Origin: Clostridium fallax
Lineage (GTDB): Bacteria; Bacillota; Clostridia; Clostridiales; Clostridiaceae
Direction: 5' to 3'
Assembly: GCF_900129365.1 (NCBI RefSeq)
Contig: NZ_FQVM01000005.1
Location: forward strand, 1 to 64,000
Length of the DNA: 64,000 nucleotides
In this document: positions 43,890-52,745 of the stretch, in pieces
Numbering within the stretch: position 1 is the stretch's first letter
Layout: each line of letters begins with the position of its first letter
The notes under the pieces: generated by a model
Told to the model about the DNA's origin: nothing
Database searches by the model: none
What the model saw: only the letters and a program-made list of their open reading frames with translations
Program-made: the position numbers and the translations under genes

Positions 43890-45043
43890 AAAGTTCTTTC
43901 TCCTAAAATAACTTCTAATACTTCTTCTTTTGAAAGTTTTATTATATCATCAGGGACATTCTGTCCTAATGTTATATAACTAAGTGGAACCTTGCTTTCA
44001 AATAAAATATTTATTAAAGAACCATAAGCTGAGGTTTCATCAAGTTTTGTTATAATTACACTTTCATATCCTAAAGCTTTATATCCCTTTAATATTCCTT
44101 CAATATCTTTATTTTTAATAGTACTACTTACAACTAAATTAATTTTATCTGGATTTGCTTTATTTATAAGAGCTCTCATTTCAGATATTTGCATAGAATT
44201 TTTAGAATTAGTTCCTGTAGTATCTATTAATATAACATCACACTCTTTCATGTCTTCTATAGCTTTTTCCATACCTTTTAATGTTGTTACAACCTCAAAG
44301 GGTATGTTTATTATTTCACTGTAAGTTTTTAATTGTTCTACTGCACCTATTCTATAAGTATCTATTGTAATGAGTCCTACTTTTTTTTCTTTTATAAGTG
44401 CTAATTCTCCAGCTATTTTAGCTATTGTTGTAGTCTTTCCTACTCCAGTAGGTCCTACAAAAGCAATAACTCCTGTATCTATTTGATTATCTATACTAAT
44501 ATTATTTATTAATATCTTTCTAATCTTTTCATTTTTTTCTTCTATAGAATTACATTCTTTTAACTGACTTTCTATATAATTAACTATTTTACTATCTACA
44601 TCATTTTCCTTTAATGATTCTAGCATAGGTATTTCTTCTTTAATTTCTTTTTCTATAATATTTTTAGAAATTAAACTCTTCATTTCTAAAATTTCTTTCA
44701 TTAATGGATTATTTTGTTCACTATGTTTATCTAGATTAGTTTTATTAATTAAAAACTTTTCTTCTTTTTTGCTACTTAATACCTCTTTTTTAGGTAAAGT
44801 ATTTACATTTTCTAAATTATCTAATGGCTTTTTAAATGCATTTAAAATATCTAATTTATCATCTTCTTTTTCATAGCTCTCTATAGCCGCTGTTACTTCT
44901 AAAAGTTTAGGGGAAAAGAAACCTTTAATTCCTTTTCCTCTAACTTTTCTTTGTCCTATTATTAAAGCATTTTTTCCAAGTTCATATCTAATTCTTGTCA
45001 TAGCTTCATTCATATTTTTCACTACATATTTTTTTATAATCAT
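43883..45043 (-). CDS. flhF: Flagellar placement GTPase FlhF
   Basis: A 386-residue SRP-type GTPase. A variable basic N-terminal domain precedes the N and G domains, with G1 VGPTGVGKTTTIAKIAG, IDTYRIGAVEQLKTYSEI and VILIDTTGTN. It sets the site of basal body assembly. It begins one base after the flhA stop. Confidence 0.95.
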   Translation of the reverse strand: MIIKKYVVKNMNEAMTRIRYELGKNALIIGQRKVRGKGIKGFFSPKLLEVTAAIESYEKEDDKLDILNAFKKPLDNLENVNTLPKKEVLSSKKEEKFLINKTNLDKHSEQNNPLMKEILEMKSLISKNIIEKEIKEEIPMLESLKENDVDSKIVNYIESQLKECNSIEEKNEKIRKILINNISIDNQIDTGVIAFVGPTGVGKTTTIAKIAGELALIKEKKVGLITIDTYRIGAVEQLKTYSEIINIPFEVVTTLKGMEKAIEDMKECDVILIDTTGTNSKNSMQISEMRALINKANPDKINLVVSSTIKNKDIEGILKGYKALGYESVIITKLDETSAYGSLINILFESKVPLSYITLGQNVPDDIIKLSKEEVLEVILGERTLC

Positions 45044-45044
45044 A

Positions 45045-47122
45045 CTATAATGCCACTACTCCTTCAGTTCTAATTTCAACATCATTTGGAACTTCATTAA
45101 TTGAAAGAATCATTATATGAGGGAACACCATCTCTGTTAACTTTCTAAAAGGTGCCCTAATATTTGGTGATACCAATACAATTGGTTGATTATTATAAAA
45201 ATATACTGAATCCATTGTATTTTTTAGTGCAGTGAAAATTCTAGTTGTAGTATCTGGATCTACTGCTGGGAAAGAACCTTGCATTGATCTTTGAATATTA
45301 TTAGCTATAACCTCTTCTATTGATGGATCTAATGTTATTACTGTAATTGCTCTATTTTCATCTATTATTTGATTGCAAATAGTTCTTGCAAGAGCACATC
45401 TTACATATTCTGTTAAAAGTTCTAAATCCTTAGTATTTCTTGAATTATCCGCTAAAGATTCCATTATTGTAACCATATCTTTTATTGGAACCTTTTCCTT
45501 TAATAAATTTTGAAGTACCTTTTGAATCTCTCCAATTGTTAATAAATCTGGGATAAGTTCATCTACTACAGCACTATATTTTTCTCTTGCATTATCAACT
45601 ATAAGTTTAACTTCTTGTCTTCCTAATAATTCATATGAATGTAATTTAATAGTTTCTGTTAAATGAGTTACCATAACTGTAGTTGGATCTACAACTGTTA
45701 AGCCTTTAATTTCAGCTTCTTCTCTTTGGTCATTATTAATCCAAACTGCTGGTAATCCAAAAGTAGGTTCTACTGTTTGAATTCCTGCCATTTCAGCACC
45801 TGCACCACTTGGATCCATTGATAAAAGCATATTTGGCATAAGTTCTGCTGAGGCTACCATTGTTCCTCTAATTTTTATTATGTACTCATTATTTTTCAGT
45901 TGAAGATTATCTCTAATTCTAATAGGCTGAACTATTATACCCATTTCTATAGCACATTGTCTTCTAACAGAAGCTATTCTTTGAAGTAAATCTCCACCAG
46001 TACTTTCATTAGTAAGTGGTATTAACCCGTAACCTATTTCAACTTCCATAGGCTCTACAGAAATTAAATTCATTACATTTTCTGGCTCTTTGCTTTCCAT
46101 TTCAATAACTTCTTCTTCTTCTCTTGCTATAGCTTCTTCACTCTTTTCGCGTTGGTCTTTATATAAGAAATATGCTGCAGTACCAGCACCAACGGAAAGT
46201 ATAAAAAATGTTGCTCCAGGCATTTGTGGTATTAATGCTAAAAACATCATTAATACTGATGCAATAGCTAATGCAATTGGGAATCCTGTAAGCTGCTTAG
46301 TCATTGACTTACCAAAACTTTCAGCGTTAGCTGACCTAGTTACTAAAATACCTGATGCTGTTGAAATTAAAAGGGCTGGTACTTGGCTCACAAGTCCATC
46401 ACCTACTGTTAATCTAACATAGTTTTGAGCTGCTTGAGCTGCAGACATATGTTTCATCATAACACCAATTATAATTCCACCAAGAATATTTATTATAGTA
46501 ACTATTATTCCTGCTATGGCATCTCCTTTAACGAACTTAGAAGCACCATCCATAGAACCATAGAATCTGCCTCTGCCTGCAAATCATTTCTTCTTTGCTT
46601 TGCAGTCATTTCATCTATTAATCCTGCATTTAAATCAGCATCTATACTCATTTGCTTTCCAGGCATAGCATCTAATGTAAATCTTGCTGCTACCTCTGAT
46701 ACTCTACCAGCACCATTTGTAATAACTACAAACTGAATAACAATTATAATTAAAAATATTATAATTCCTACAACATAATTCCCTCGAATAACAAATTCAC
46801 CGAAAGCTTGTATTATTTCTCCTGCAGCTCCATCTGTTAGGATTAATCTTGTAGATGAGATATTAAGACCTAATCTAAACAAGGTTGTAACCAATAGTAA
46901 CGTTGGAAATACTGATAGTTGCAATACATTAGTTGTAAACATTGTTATTAATATTATTACTATTGATATTGTTATATTTAATGCTAATAATATATCTAGC
47001 ATCCATGGTGGCAATGGAATTATAATCATCATTACAATTCCAACAACGCCGAAAGCAACTAAAACATCTAGGTTATTTTTCAATTTAAACCTTGAACTTT
47101 TTGCCTCCATTCTTGTTTCCAC
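45045..47122 (-). pseudogene. flhA: Flagellar export gate protein FlhA, frameshifted
   Basis: FlhA is the export gate of the flagellar type III secretion apparatus, normally about 680-700 residues. Here the N-terminal membrane part (47122-46514) reads through KQRRNDLQAEAD and then shifts to an unrelated tail. The correct frame resumes with F-Y-G-S-MDGASKFVKGDAIAGI and runs to 45045. Joined, the two halves give about 692 residues with all domains. One T appears to be missing from a T run (GATTC for GATTTC, minus strand) at 46564-46565. The break removes the cytoplasmic domain from the membrane part. A sequencing or assembly error cannot be excluded. Confidence 0.85.
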
Positions 47123-47139
47123 ATCCTTTTCTTAATTTT

Positions 47140-48975
47140 CTATTTTTTATCTTTTTTCATTTTATAAACTACTGCTAATATCTCTGCTACAGCTTGATAC
47201 ATATCTCCTGGTATTTCTTCTTCAACTTCTACAGATTTAAAAATTAACCTTGCTAAAGGTTTATTTTCAACAATTGGAACATCATTTTCTTTAGCAAGTT
47301 CTTTTATTTTTAGTGCTAAATTATCTGCTCCCTTTGCAACCACAATAGGTGCTTCTGTTTTACCTTCTTCATACTTTAATGCTATTGCTAAGTGAGTAGG
47401 GTTTGTAACAACTACTGTGGCATCTGGAATAGATTGCATCATTCTTCTTGTAGCCATCTCTCTTTGCTTTTGTTTTATCTTTGATTTAACTTGAGGATCT
47501 CCTTCCATTTGTTTAAACTCTTCTTTTATTTCCTCTTTAGACATTTTCATATCTTTATCGTAAAGTCTTCTTTGAACAAAATAGTCTATAACTGCTAATA
47601 TAACTAGAACCAATGATACTTTAATAAATATTTTTATTACTAGTTCATTAATTTCATCTAATATAGATGGTACATATGTATTACCTATTTGCATAATGTG
47701 TAAGAAATTTTCCTTAACAAATAAGTATCCCACATAACTAACAATTACAATTACTATACAGTTTTTAGTAAGCTCTATAAAACTTCTTTTTGAAAACATA
47801 TTTTTAAAACCATTTAATGGATTTAATTTATCTAAGGAAGGTTTAAGCGGTTCTCCTGTAACTAAAAATCCTGTTTGCATAATTGAAGCTACAACTCCCA
47901 TAACCATTATAGGAAGAACTACTGGTAAATAAGTTTTAGCTATTCTCCATGCTAAATTTAATATTATTACGCCTACTGTATTAGCTCCTAAATCTTCTTT
48001 AAAATTCATGGAAAAAAAAGTTATAATGTTCTCTTTAAGATTTGATGCTATAAAACTATTTAATCCTATTACAACTAAAGTACAGGTAACCATAGTTATT
48101 GCTATATTTACATCTTTACTTCTAGGAACTTGTCCTTTTTTTCTTGATTCTGCTTTTTTCTTAGGAGTTGCCTCCTCTGTTTTTTCATCAGAAGAAAATA
48201 TTAAAGCTAATGGTAAGGCACCAAAAATTCCATGGAAGGTATCCCATATATGGCCAAAGCTTATTACCAAACCTTTTATAATTATAGGTAATCCCACTAG
48301 GAAAGCCATTATTCCTACAAATATCTTTAAAGGTAGTCCAAGAATCATAATATTTAGTTGAGGAACTGTTCTTGAAACTAATCCTAAAGTTAAATCTGTA
48401 ATTATAATAATCAATACTATTGGTATTGCTATTTTCAAACCTATAATAAAATATTGAATAAAACTATTAATTACAAGCATCATTGTGTCACCATATACAA
48501 TGCTTTTTCCTATATTAACTACATTGTAGCTAGCTACTAATTCTTTTATAAGTAAATGGTGTCCATCAACTATAAAAAATATTAGTATACCTATCCAGTG
48601 AATAATCCTAGATAATAAAGTTGTATTATTTTGAGAGTTTGGATCATACATTGTAAGCATTGATAACCCTATTTGCATGTCCATTAAACTTCCTGCCATT
48701 TGAAAAATATAAAAACATAAATTTGTTACAAATCCTAAAATTACTCCTGTCATAAATTCATTTATTATATACATTACAATAGTAAAATTAGAATTTATCT
48801 CTTTTATAGATGAATAATCAATAATATTAACAAGAATAAGTGAAAATATTATTGTAAAGAAAACCTTAAAACTCTTAGGAGTAGATCGTGGGAAAAAGGC
48901 TGTTATTATACCTAAAAAACTTATTAGTCTTATAAATATGAAAAAAATCGCTAAATAATATGCTGTATCTATCAA
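47140..48975 (-). CDS. fliR-flhB: Fused flagellar export proteins FliR-FlhB
   Basis: A 611-residue fusion. Residues 1 to about 255 form FliR (six helices, ending near FGALPLALIF). FlhB begins immediately after, with SSDEKTEEATPKKKAESRKK. FlhB keeps four membrane helices and the autocleavage motif TNPTHLAIAL in its cytoplasmic domain, which switches substrate specificity from hook to filament. Both proteins are normally separate. Such fusions have been annotated in other clostridia, so this is not likely an artefact. Confidence 0.93.
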   Translation of the reverse strand: MIDTAYYLAIFFIFIRLISFLGIITAFFPRSTPKSFKVFFTIIFSLILVNIIDYSSIKEINSNFTIVMYIINEFMTGVILGFVTNLCFYIFQMAGSLMDMQIGLSMLTMYDPNSQNNTTLLSRIIHWIGILIFFIVDGHHLLIKELVASYNVVNIGKSIVYGDTMMLVINSFIQYFIIGLKIAIPIVLIIIITDLTLGLVSRTVPQLNIMILGLPLKIFVGIMAFLVGLPIIIKGLVISFGHIWDTFHGIFGALPLALIFSSDEKTEEATPKKKAESRKKGQVPRSKDVNIAITMVTCTLVVIGLNSFIASNLKENIITFFSMNFKEDLGANTVGVIILNLAWRIAKTYLPVVLPIMVMGVVASIMQTGFLVTGEPLKPSLDKLNPLNGFKNMFSKRSFIELTKNCIVIVIVSYVGYLFVKENFLHIMQIGNTYVPSILDEINELVIKIFIKVSLVLVILAVIDYFVQRRLYDKDMKMSKEEIKEEFKQMEGDPQVKSKIKQKQREMATRRMMQSIPDATVVVTNPTHLAIALKYEEGKTEAPIVVAKGADNLALKIKELAKENDVPIVENKPLARLIFKSVEVEEEIPGDMYQAVAEILAVVYKMKKDKK

Positions 48976-48985
48976 GGTTCTCTAC

Positions 48986-49255
48986 CTAATGAACGATATT
49001 TGATATTAAAGTAAAGATTCTTTCGGTAAATCCAATCATATTATGTGTAATCCAGCTGCACAATAATAATCCCACAACAGCTATTCCTATAAGTTTTGGT
49101 ACAAAAGTTAATGTTTGTTCTTGAATTTGGGTTGTAGCTTGAATAATACTGATTATTAAACCAACAACAATAGCTACTGTTAAAAATGGTGCCGATAGTT
49201 TTAATGCTGTTGCCATAGTATCTTTTATAATTCCAATTACTAAATGTTCACTCAT
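48986..49255 (-). CDS. fliQ: Flagellar export protein FliQ
   Basis: An 89-residue protein with two membrane helices, part of the FliPQR export pore. APFLTVAIVVGLIISIIQA and QEQTLTFVPKLI are typical. It lies 11 bases after fliP. Confidence 0.95.
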   Translation of the reverse strand: MSEHLVIGIIKDTMATALKLSAPFLTVAIVVGLIISIIQATTQIQEQTLTFVPKLIGIAVVGLLLCSWITHNMIGFTERIFTLISNIVH

Positions 49256-49266
49256 TTAAAATCACC

Positions 49267-50043
49267 TCACGAAAAACTTAATACTAATGATTTGACTAAT
49301 AGATACCAACCATCTACCATAACAAATAATAATAATTTAAAAGGTAGAGATATCATAGCTGGAGGTAACATAAACATCCCCATAGACATGAGCACACTTG
49401 CTACTACCATATCAATAATTAAAAATGGTAAATATATTAAAAATCCTATTTGAAATGCTGTTTTAAGTTCACTTATAGCAAAAGCAGGAACAACAACTTG
49501 TAATGGAATATTTTCTCTATCTAAATTACTCTTATCCATTTTAGATAATTCTACAAAAAGTTCTAAATCTTTTTTTCTAGTTTGACCTAGCATAAACTCT
49601 CTTATTGGTTTAGATCCAGCTTCATAAGCTTCATCTTGAGTAATTTTATTTTCTAAATAAGGCTTTAAGGCATTATCATTTATTTGATTATAAACTGGCA
49701 TCATTATAAATATTGTTAAAAACAAAGCTAATCCTATTAAGATTTGATTAGGAATAGACTGCTGTGCACCTAGTGCACTCTTTAAAAATGAAAATGTAAC
49801 TATTATTCTTGTAAAACTAGTCATCATTATTAAAAATGATGGTAATATAGTTAGTACTGTTAATAAAATTAACAGTTTAATATTAGAAACATAATCTTTA
49901 GCACTACTCCCTCCATCTACTGTAATATTTATTGGAGACATAGCTCCTGTAGGAGCTGCTTGAGCTTTTATACTATTGCTAAAGACTATCATTGCTAATG
50001 ATGCGATTAAACATATCATTCCAATCTTTATACACTTTTTCAT
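49267..50043 (-). CDS. fliP: Flagellar export protein FliP
   Basis: A 258-residue export-pore subunit with a cleavable N-terminal signal (MKKCIKIGMICLIASLAMIV, likely cut after AQA) and four further helices. FSFLKSALGAQQSIPNQILI and GMFMLPPAMISLPFKLLLFV are highly conserved. Its ATG overlaps the fliO stop (TAATG). Confidence 0.96.
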   Translation of the reverse strand: MKKCIKIGMICLIASLAMIVFSNSIKAQAAPTGAMSPINITVDGGSSAKDYVSNIKLLILLTVLTILPSFLIMMTSFTRIIVTFSFLKSALGAQQSIPNQILIGLALFLTIFIMMPVYNQINDNALKPYLENKITQDEAYEAGSKPIREFMLGQTRKKDLELFVELSKMDKSNLDRENIPLQVVVPAFAISELKTAFQIGFLIYLPFLIIDMVVASVLMSMGMFMLPPAMISLPFKLLLFVMVDGWYLLVKSLVLSFS

Positions 50044-50414
50044 TAATTTTTTCCTCTTAACTTTAACGATTTTAATTTATCTTTTATTTGTAATAATTTA
50101 TTGTTAACGTCTATAGCCATATTATTTTTTATATCTTGCTTTTCTTTTTCAATTAACAGAATCTCATCTTCACTTATTTCCTTTAAAACTTCACTTTTGT
50201 CATTGGAGCAATTGATTAAATATCCTTTTTTACCAGCTTTTATTAAAATTATGGTGTTATTTTTAGTAATTTGCGTTCTTTCGATAACTTTTATATAATT
50301 GCCATTTCGCATTTTATTAAGTCTAGTTTCACTTAATTTAAAAGTTATTAAAATTAAACAAACAACTGCAATTAACACCATAATCATCTTAACTATTGCC
50401 AAAAAAATTTCCAT
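50043..50414 (-). CDS. fliO: Flagellar assembly protein FliO-like
   Basis: A 123-residue protein with one N-terminal helix (4-25) and a small basic cytoplasmic part, matching the FliO/FliZ family. KVIERTQITKNNTIILIKAGKKGYLI is the conserved sheet (two segments, VIERTQITKNN and ILIKAGKKGYLI). FliO scaffolds the FliP ring. Assigned by size, topology and position between fliL and fliP. Confidence 0.82.
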   Translation of the reverse strand: MEIFLAIVKMIMVLIAVVCLILITFKLSETRLNKMRNGNYIKVIERTQITKNNTIILIKAGKKGYLINCSNDKSEVLKEISEDEILLIEKEKQDIKNNMAIDVNNKLLQIKDKLKSLKLRGKN

Positions 50415-50424
50415 TACTACACCA

Positions 50425-50862
50425 TTACTGTATTAGTAACTCTTGGAAATGCACTCCATTTATTTGTCCTGCTGTCAAATGTTTATTTACTTCTGTTAAT
50501 AATCCTTTTTTAATTTCACTTTCATTTGCTGAATTAAAATCCTCTGATTTTTTTCCTTTAAAATAATATATAGCTATATCTTTTAATTCTGGTTTGTCCT
50601 TATCAATTTCTTCTTTTAACTTTTCATTTTTACCATCATAAGATAATGAAATTTGAGTTTTTAAATATCTCTTTCCACCTTCATCATTAAGATTTATAAA
50701 AGTTTCTCCTAAATCATAATAATCAAGTTTAACTTGCTCAGTTCCTTTGCTCTTAACCATGTTAAGAGTTACAAAGTAAACTCCTGCTCCAACTGCTACT
50801 AATAATACAATTACTAGTGCTATTATTTTAGTTTTGTTGCCTTTATTCTCCATTGCAGCCAT
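50425..50862 (-). CDS. fliL: Flagellar basal body-associated protein FliL
   Basis: A 145-residue protein with one N-terminal membrane helix (about 12-32) and an extracytoplasmic domain ending INGVHFQELLIQ, typical of FliL. It encircles and supports the stator units. It follows motB by two bases. Confidence 0.9.
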   Translation of the reverse strand: MAAMENKGNKTKIIALVIVLLVAVGAGVYFVTLNMVKSKGTEQVKLDYYDLGETFINLNDEGGKRYLKTQISLSYDGKNEKLKEEIDKDKPELKDIAIYYFKGKKSEDFNSANESEIKKGLLTEVNKHLTAGQINGVHFQELLIQ

Positions 50863-50864
50863 AA

Positions 50865-51620
50865 CTAACTCTCCTTACTTTGTTTACTATCTTTATTTTC
50901 ATTAGTAACTATAAGTATATTTACTCTTCTATTTTTAGCTCTATTATCTGGCGTTGAATTATCTACTATAGGTCTATACTCTCCATATCCTGCAGCACAA
51001 AATCTTGTTGGATCTATTTTTTTATTATCAGAAAAATATTTTACAACATTTACTGCTCTTGCTGCAGAAAGTTCCCAGTTACTAGCAAATTTATATGTAT
51101 TTATTGGTAAATTATCTGTATGTCCTTCTATAATTACTTTGTTTGGCATAGATGATAATAATTTACTTATTTTATCTAATACTTCTCTACTACTTTCAAT
51201 TAAATCAGCTTTACCTGATTCAAATAAAATACTATCTTTTATTTGAAGTATTACTCCTCTCTCGTCTTTTGTTAGACGAACATCAGAAGCTAAATTATTT
51301 TCATTTACAAATTGCTCTATATTGTTGTAGGCTGAATCATTCTCATTTACTGTATCACCTGAATCAGGTTTTTCTATATCTTCATTTCCTACTATAGGTT
51401 CTGTTCCATTATGTAAGTTATACTCTAATACACTCTCACCTTTTCCTTGAAAGGCCTTTTGCATTGCAGCTGACATTACTTTTAACTTTTGTGAATCTAC
51501 ACTAGACATAGTATATAAAAGTATGAAAAAAGTAAGTAATAAAGTTATGGTATCAGAATAGGTTGCAAGCCATTCATCACCACTTACACCGCCATCACCC
51601 TTTTTCTTTTTTCTAGCCAT
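50865..51620 (-). CDS. motB: Stator protein MotB
   Basis: A 251-residue stator subunit. The single membrane helix carries the proton- or sodium-binding Asp in WLATYSDTITLLLTFF. The OmpA-like peptidoglycan-binding domain follows, with IEGHTDNLP and NWELSAARAVNVVKYF. Starts within the end of motA (eight-base overlap). Ion choice cannot be told with confidence. Confidence 0.95.
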   Translation of the reverse strand: MARKKKKGDGGVSGDEWLATYSDTITLLLTFFILLYTMSSVDSQKLKVMSAAMQKAFQGKGESVLEYNLHNGTEPIVGNEDIEKPDSGDTVNENDSAYNNIEQFVNENNLASDVRLTKDERGVILQIKDSILFESGKADLIESSREVLDKISKLLSSMPNKVIIEGHTDNLPINTYKFASNWELSAARAVNVVKYFSDNKKIDPTRFCAAGYGEYRPIVDNSTPDNRAKNRRVNILIVTNENKDSKQSKES

Positions 51621-52431
51621 TATCTCTCACTCCTTCTCCACTAGAAATGGATTGAGCTAAATATTCTTCTTTGTCTTTAGGTTCAAGATAAGTTACTAAT
51701 TTTTCTTCTACAATTCTTGGATTTACTCCTGATTGAATTGCTAAAATTCCTTCTAACATTAAGTCCCTAGTTCCACTTTCCTTTTCACTTTTTGTTGATA
51801 AGTTTATTGACATAGGTGTTAAAACTAAGTTTGCCATTAATGATCCGTAGAAAGTTGTTATAAGAGCTTTTGCCATACCAGATGCTATCCCTGCAGCATC
51901 ACTAAGATTTGAAGAAAGCATTTGAATAAGTCCTATGAGTGTTCCTATCATACCAAATGCAGGAGCATATGCACTCCATGTTTTTAAAACAGCAGCTCCA
52001 GATGAGTGTCTTTTTTCCATCTCACCAATTTCAAGCTCCATAATTTCTCTTATAGTTTCAGGCTCTATACCATCTACAACCATTTGTAGACCTTTTTTTA
52101 AAAAATCATCGTCAAGACTTGCTATATCATCTTCTAATGAAAGTAGTCCATCTTTTCTAGATTTTTTAGAAAACTCAACAAACTTAGAAATTAACTCTTT
52201 GTTAGAGTTAGTACTTTCCTTTGTACTTTGTACAAATAAAGTTCCTACACTTTTTATCTCCTTTATTCCATATGTAATTAGTAACGCACAAAAAGATCCT
52301 CCAACTGTTATTAAAATTGATGCAGGATCGAAGAATACTTTTAAGCTACTTCCACCCATCATCATTCCCCAAAGAAGTAATACAATTCCTGTTCCTAATC
52401 CTATCAACGTAAGATTATCTGTTTTTTTCAT
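51613..52431 (-). CDS. motA: Stator protein MotA
   Basis: A 272-residue protein with four membrane helices and a large cytoplasmic loop. The conserved block GTLIGLIQMLSSNLSD and KALITTFYGSLMANL is present. It forms the ion-driven torque unit with MotB. AGGAGG precedes the ATG, and flbD lies 14 bases upstream. Confidence 0.95.
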   Translation of the reverse strand: MKKTDNLTLIGLGTGIVLLLWGMMMGGSSLKVFFDPASILITVGGSFCALLITYGIKEIKSVGTLFVQSTKESTNSNKELISKFVEFSKKSRKDGLLSLEDDIASLDDDFLKKGLQMVVDGIEPETIREIMELEIGEMEKRHSSGAAVLKTWSAYAPAFGMIGTLIGLIQMLSSNLSDAAGIASGMAKALITTFYGSLMANLVLTPMSINLSTKSEKESGTRDLMLEGILAIQSGVNPRIVEEKLVTYLEPKDKEEYLAQSISSGEGVRDNG

Positions 52432-52445
52432 TTTGTTGCCTCCTA

Positions 52446-52634
52446 TTACTTAGAATTAAAAATTCTCTTTTTATATGCTACTACTTTGTCTACAATTTCA
52501 TCTTGATCTTCTTTTACTCTAAATTTCTTGCCACTTGTTAAGGTGATTATAGTATCAGATATTTGCTCTATCTTTTCTATATTATCTACATTTAAAATAA
52601 ACTTATCGTTATTTATAGAAGTTAGCTTTATCAT
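52446..52634 (-). CDS. flbD: Flagellar FlbD family protein
   Basis: A 62-residue cytoplasmic protein, FlbD (swarming motility protein SwrD type). IKLTSINNDKFILNVDNIEKIE and the following DTIITLTSGKKFRVKE are diagnostic (quoted in two parts: KLTSINNDKFILN, DTIITLTSGKKF). SwrD raises stator power in Bacillus. It lies between flgE and motA, as usual. Confidence 0.9.
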   Translation of the reverse strand: MIKLTSINNDKFILNVDNIEKIEQISDTIITLTSGKKFRVKEDQDEIVDKVVAYKKRIFNSK

Positions 52635-52714
52635 ATATTCTCTCCTAACCTATGCTTTTAGGCATTTCTTAACTATTTAGTTTTAAAAAGATTCATTAAT
52701 TTAACTTATTAAAT

Positions 52715-52736
52715 GGGATAGCCTATAGGCTATCCC
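52715..52736 (-). terminator. GC-rich hairpin after flgE, no T run
   Basis: GGGATAGCC, TATA, GGCTATCCC forms a perfect 9-bp stem ten bases after the flgE stop. No T run follows, so it probably stabilises the flgE mRNA end or reduces, rather than stops, read-through to flbD and motAB. Confidence 0.55.
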
Positions 52737-52745
52737 TATAGCAGA

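Noticed and set aside
46514..46553. Programmed ribosomal frameshift in flhA
   Set aside because: No slippery heptamer or downstream structure is evident at the junction; a lost base in a T run is the simpler reading.
46090..46736. Plus-strand ORFs of 103-110 codons opposite flhA
   Set aside because: Antisense frames; the coding strand is fixed by clear FlhA homology on both sides of the frameshift.
51935..52453. 172-codon plus-strand ORF opposite motA
   Set aside because: Long, but wholly antisense to an intact motA and rich in Ser/Pro/Ile as expected from the complementary strand; no Shine-Dalgarno.
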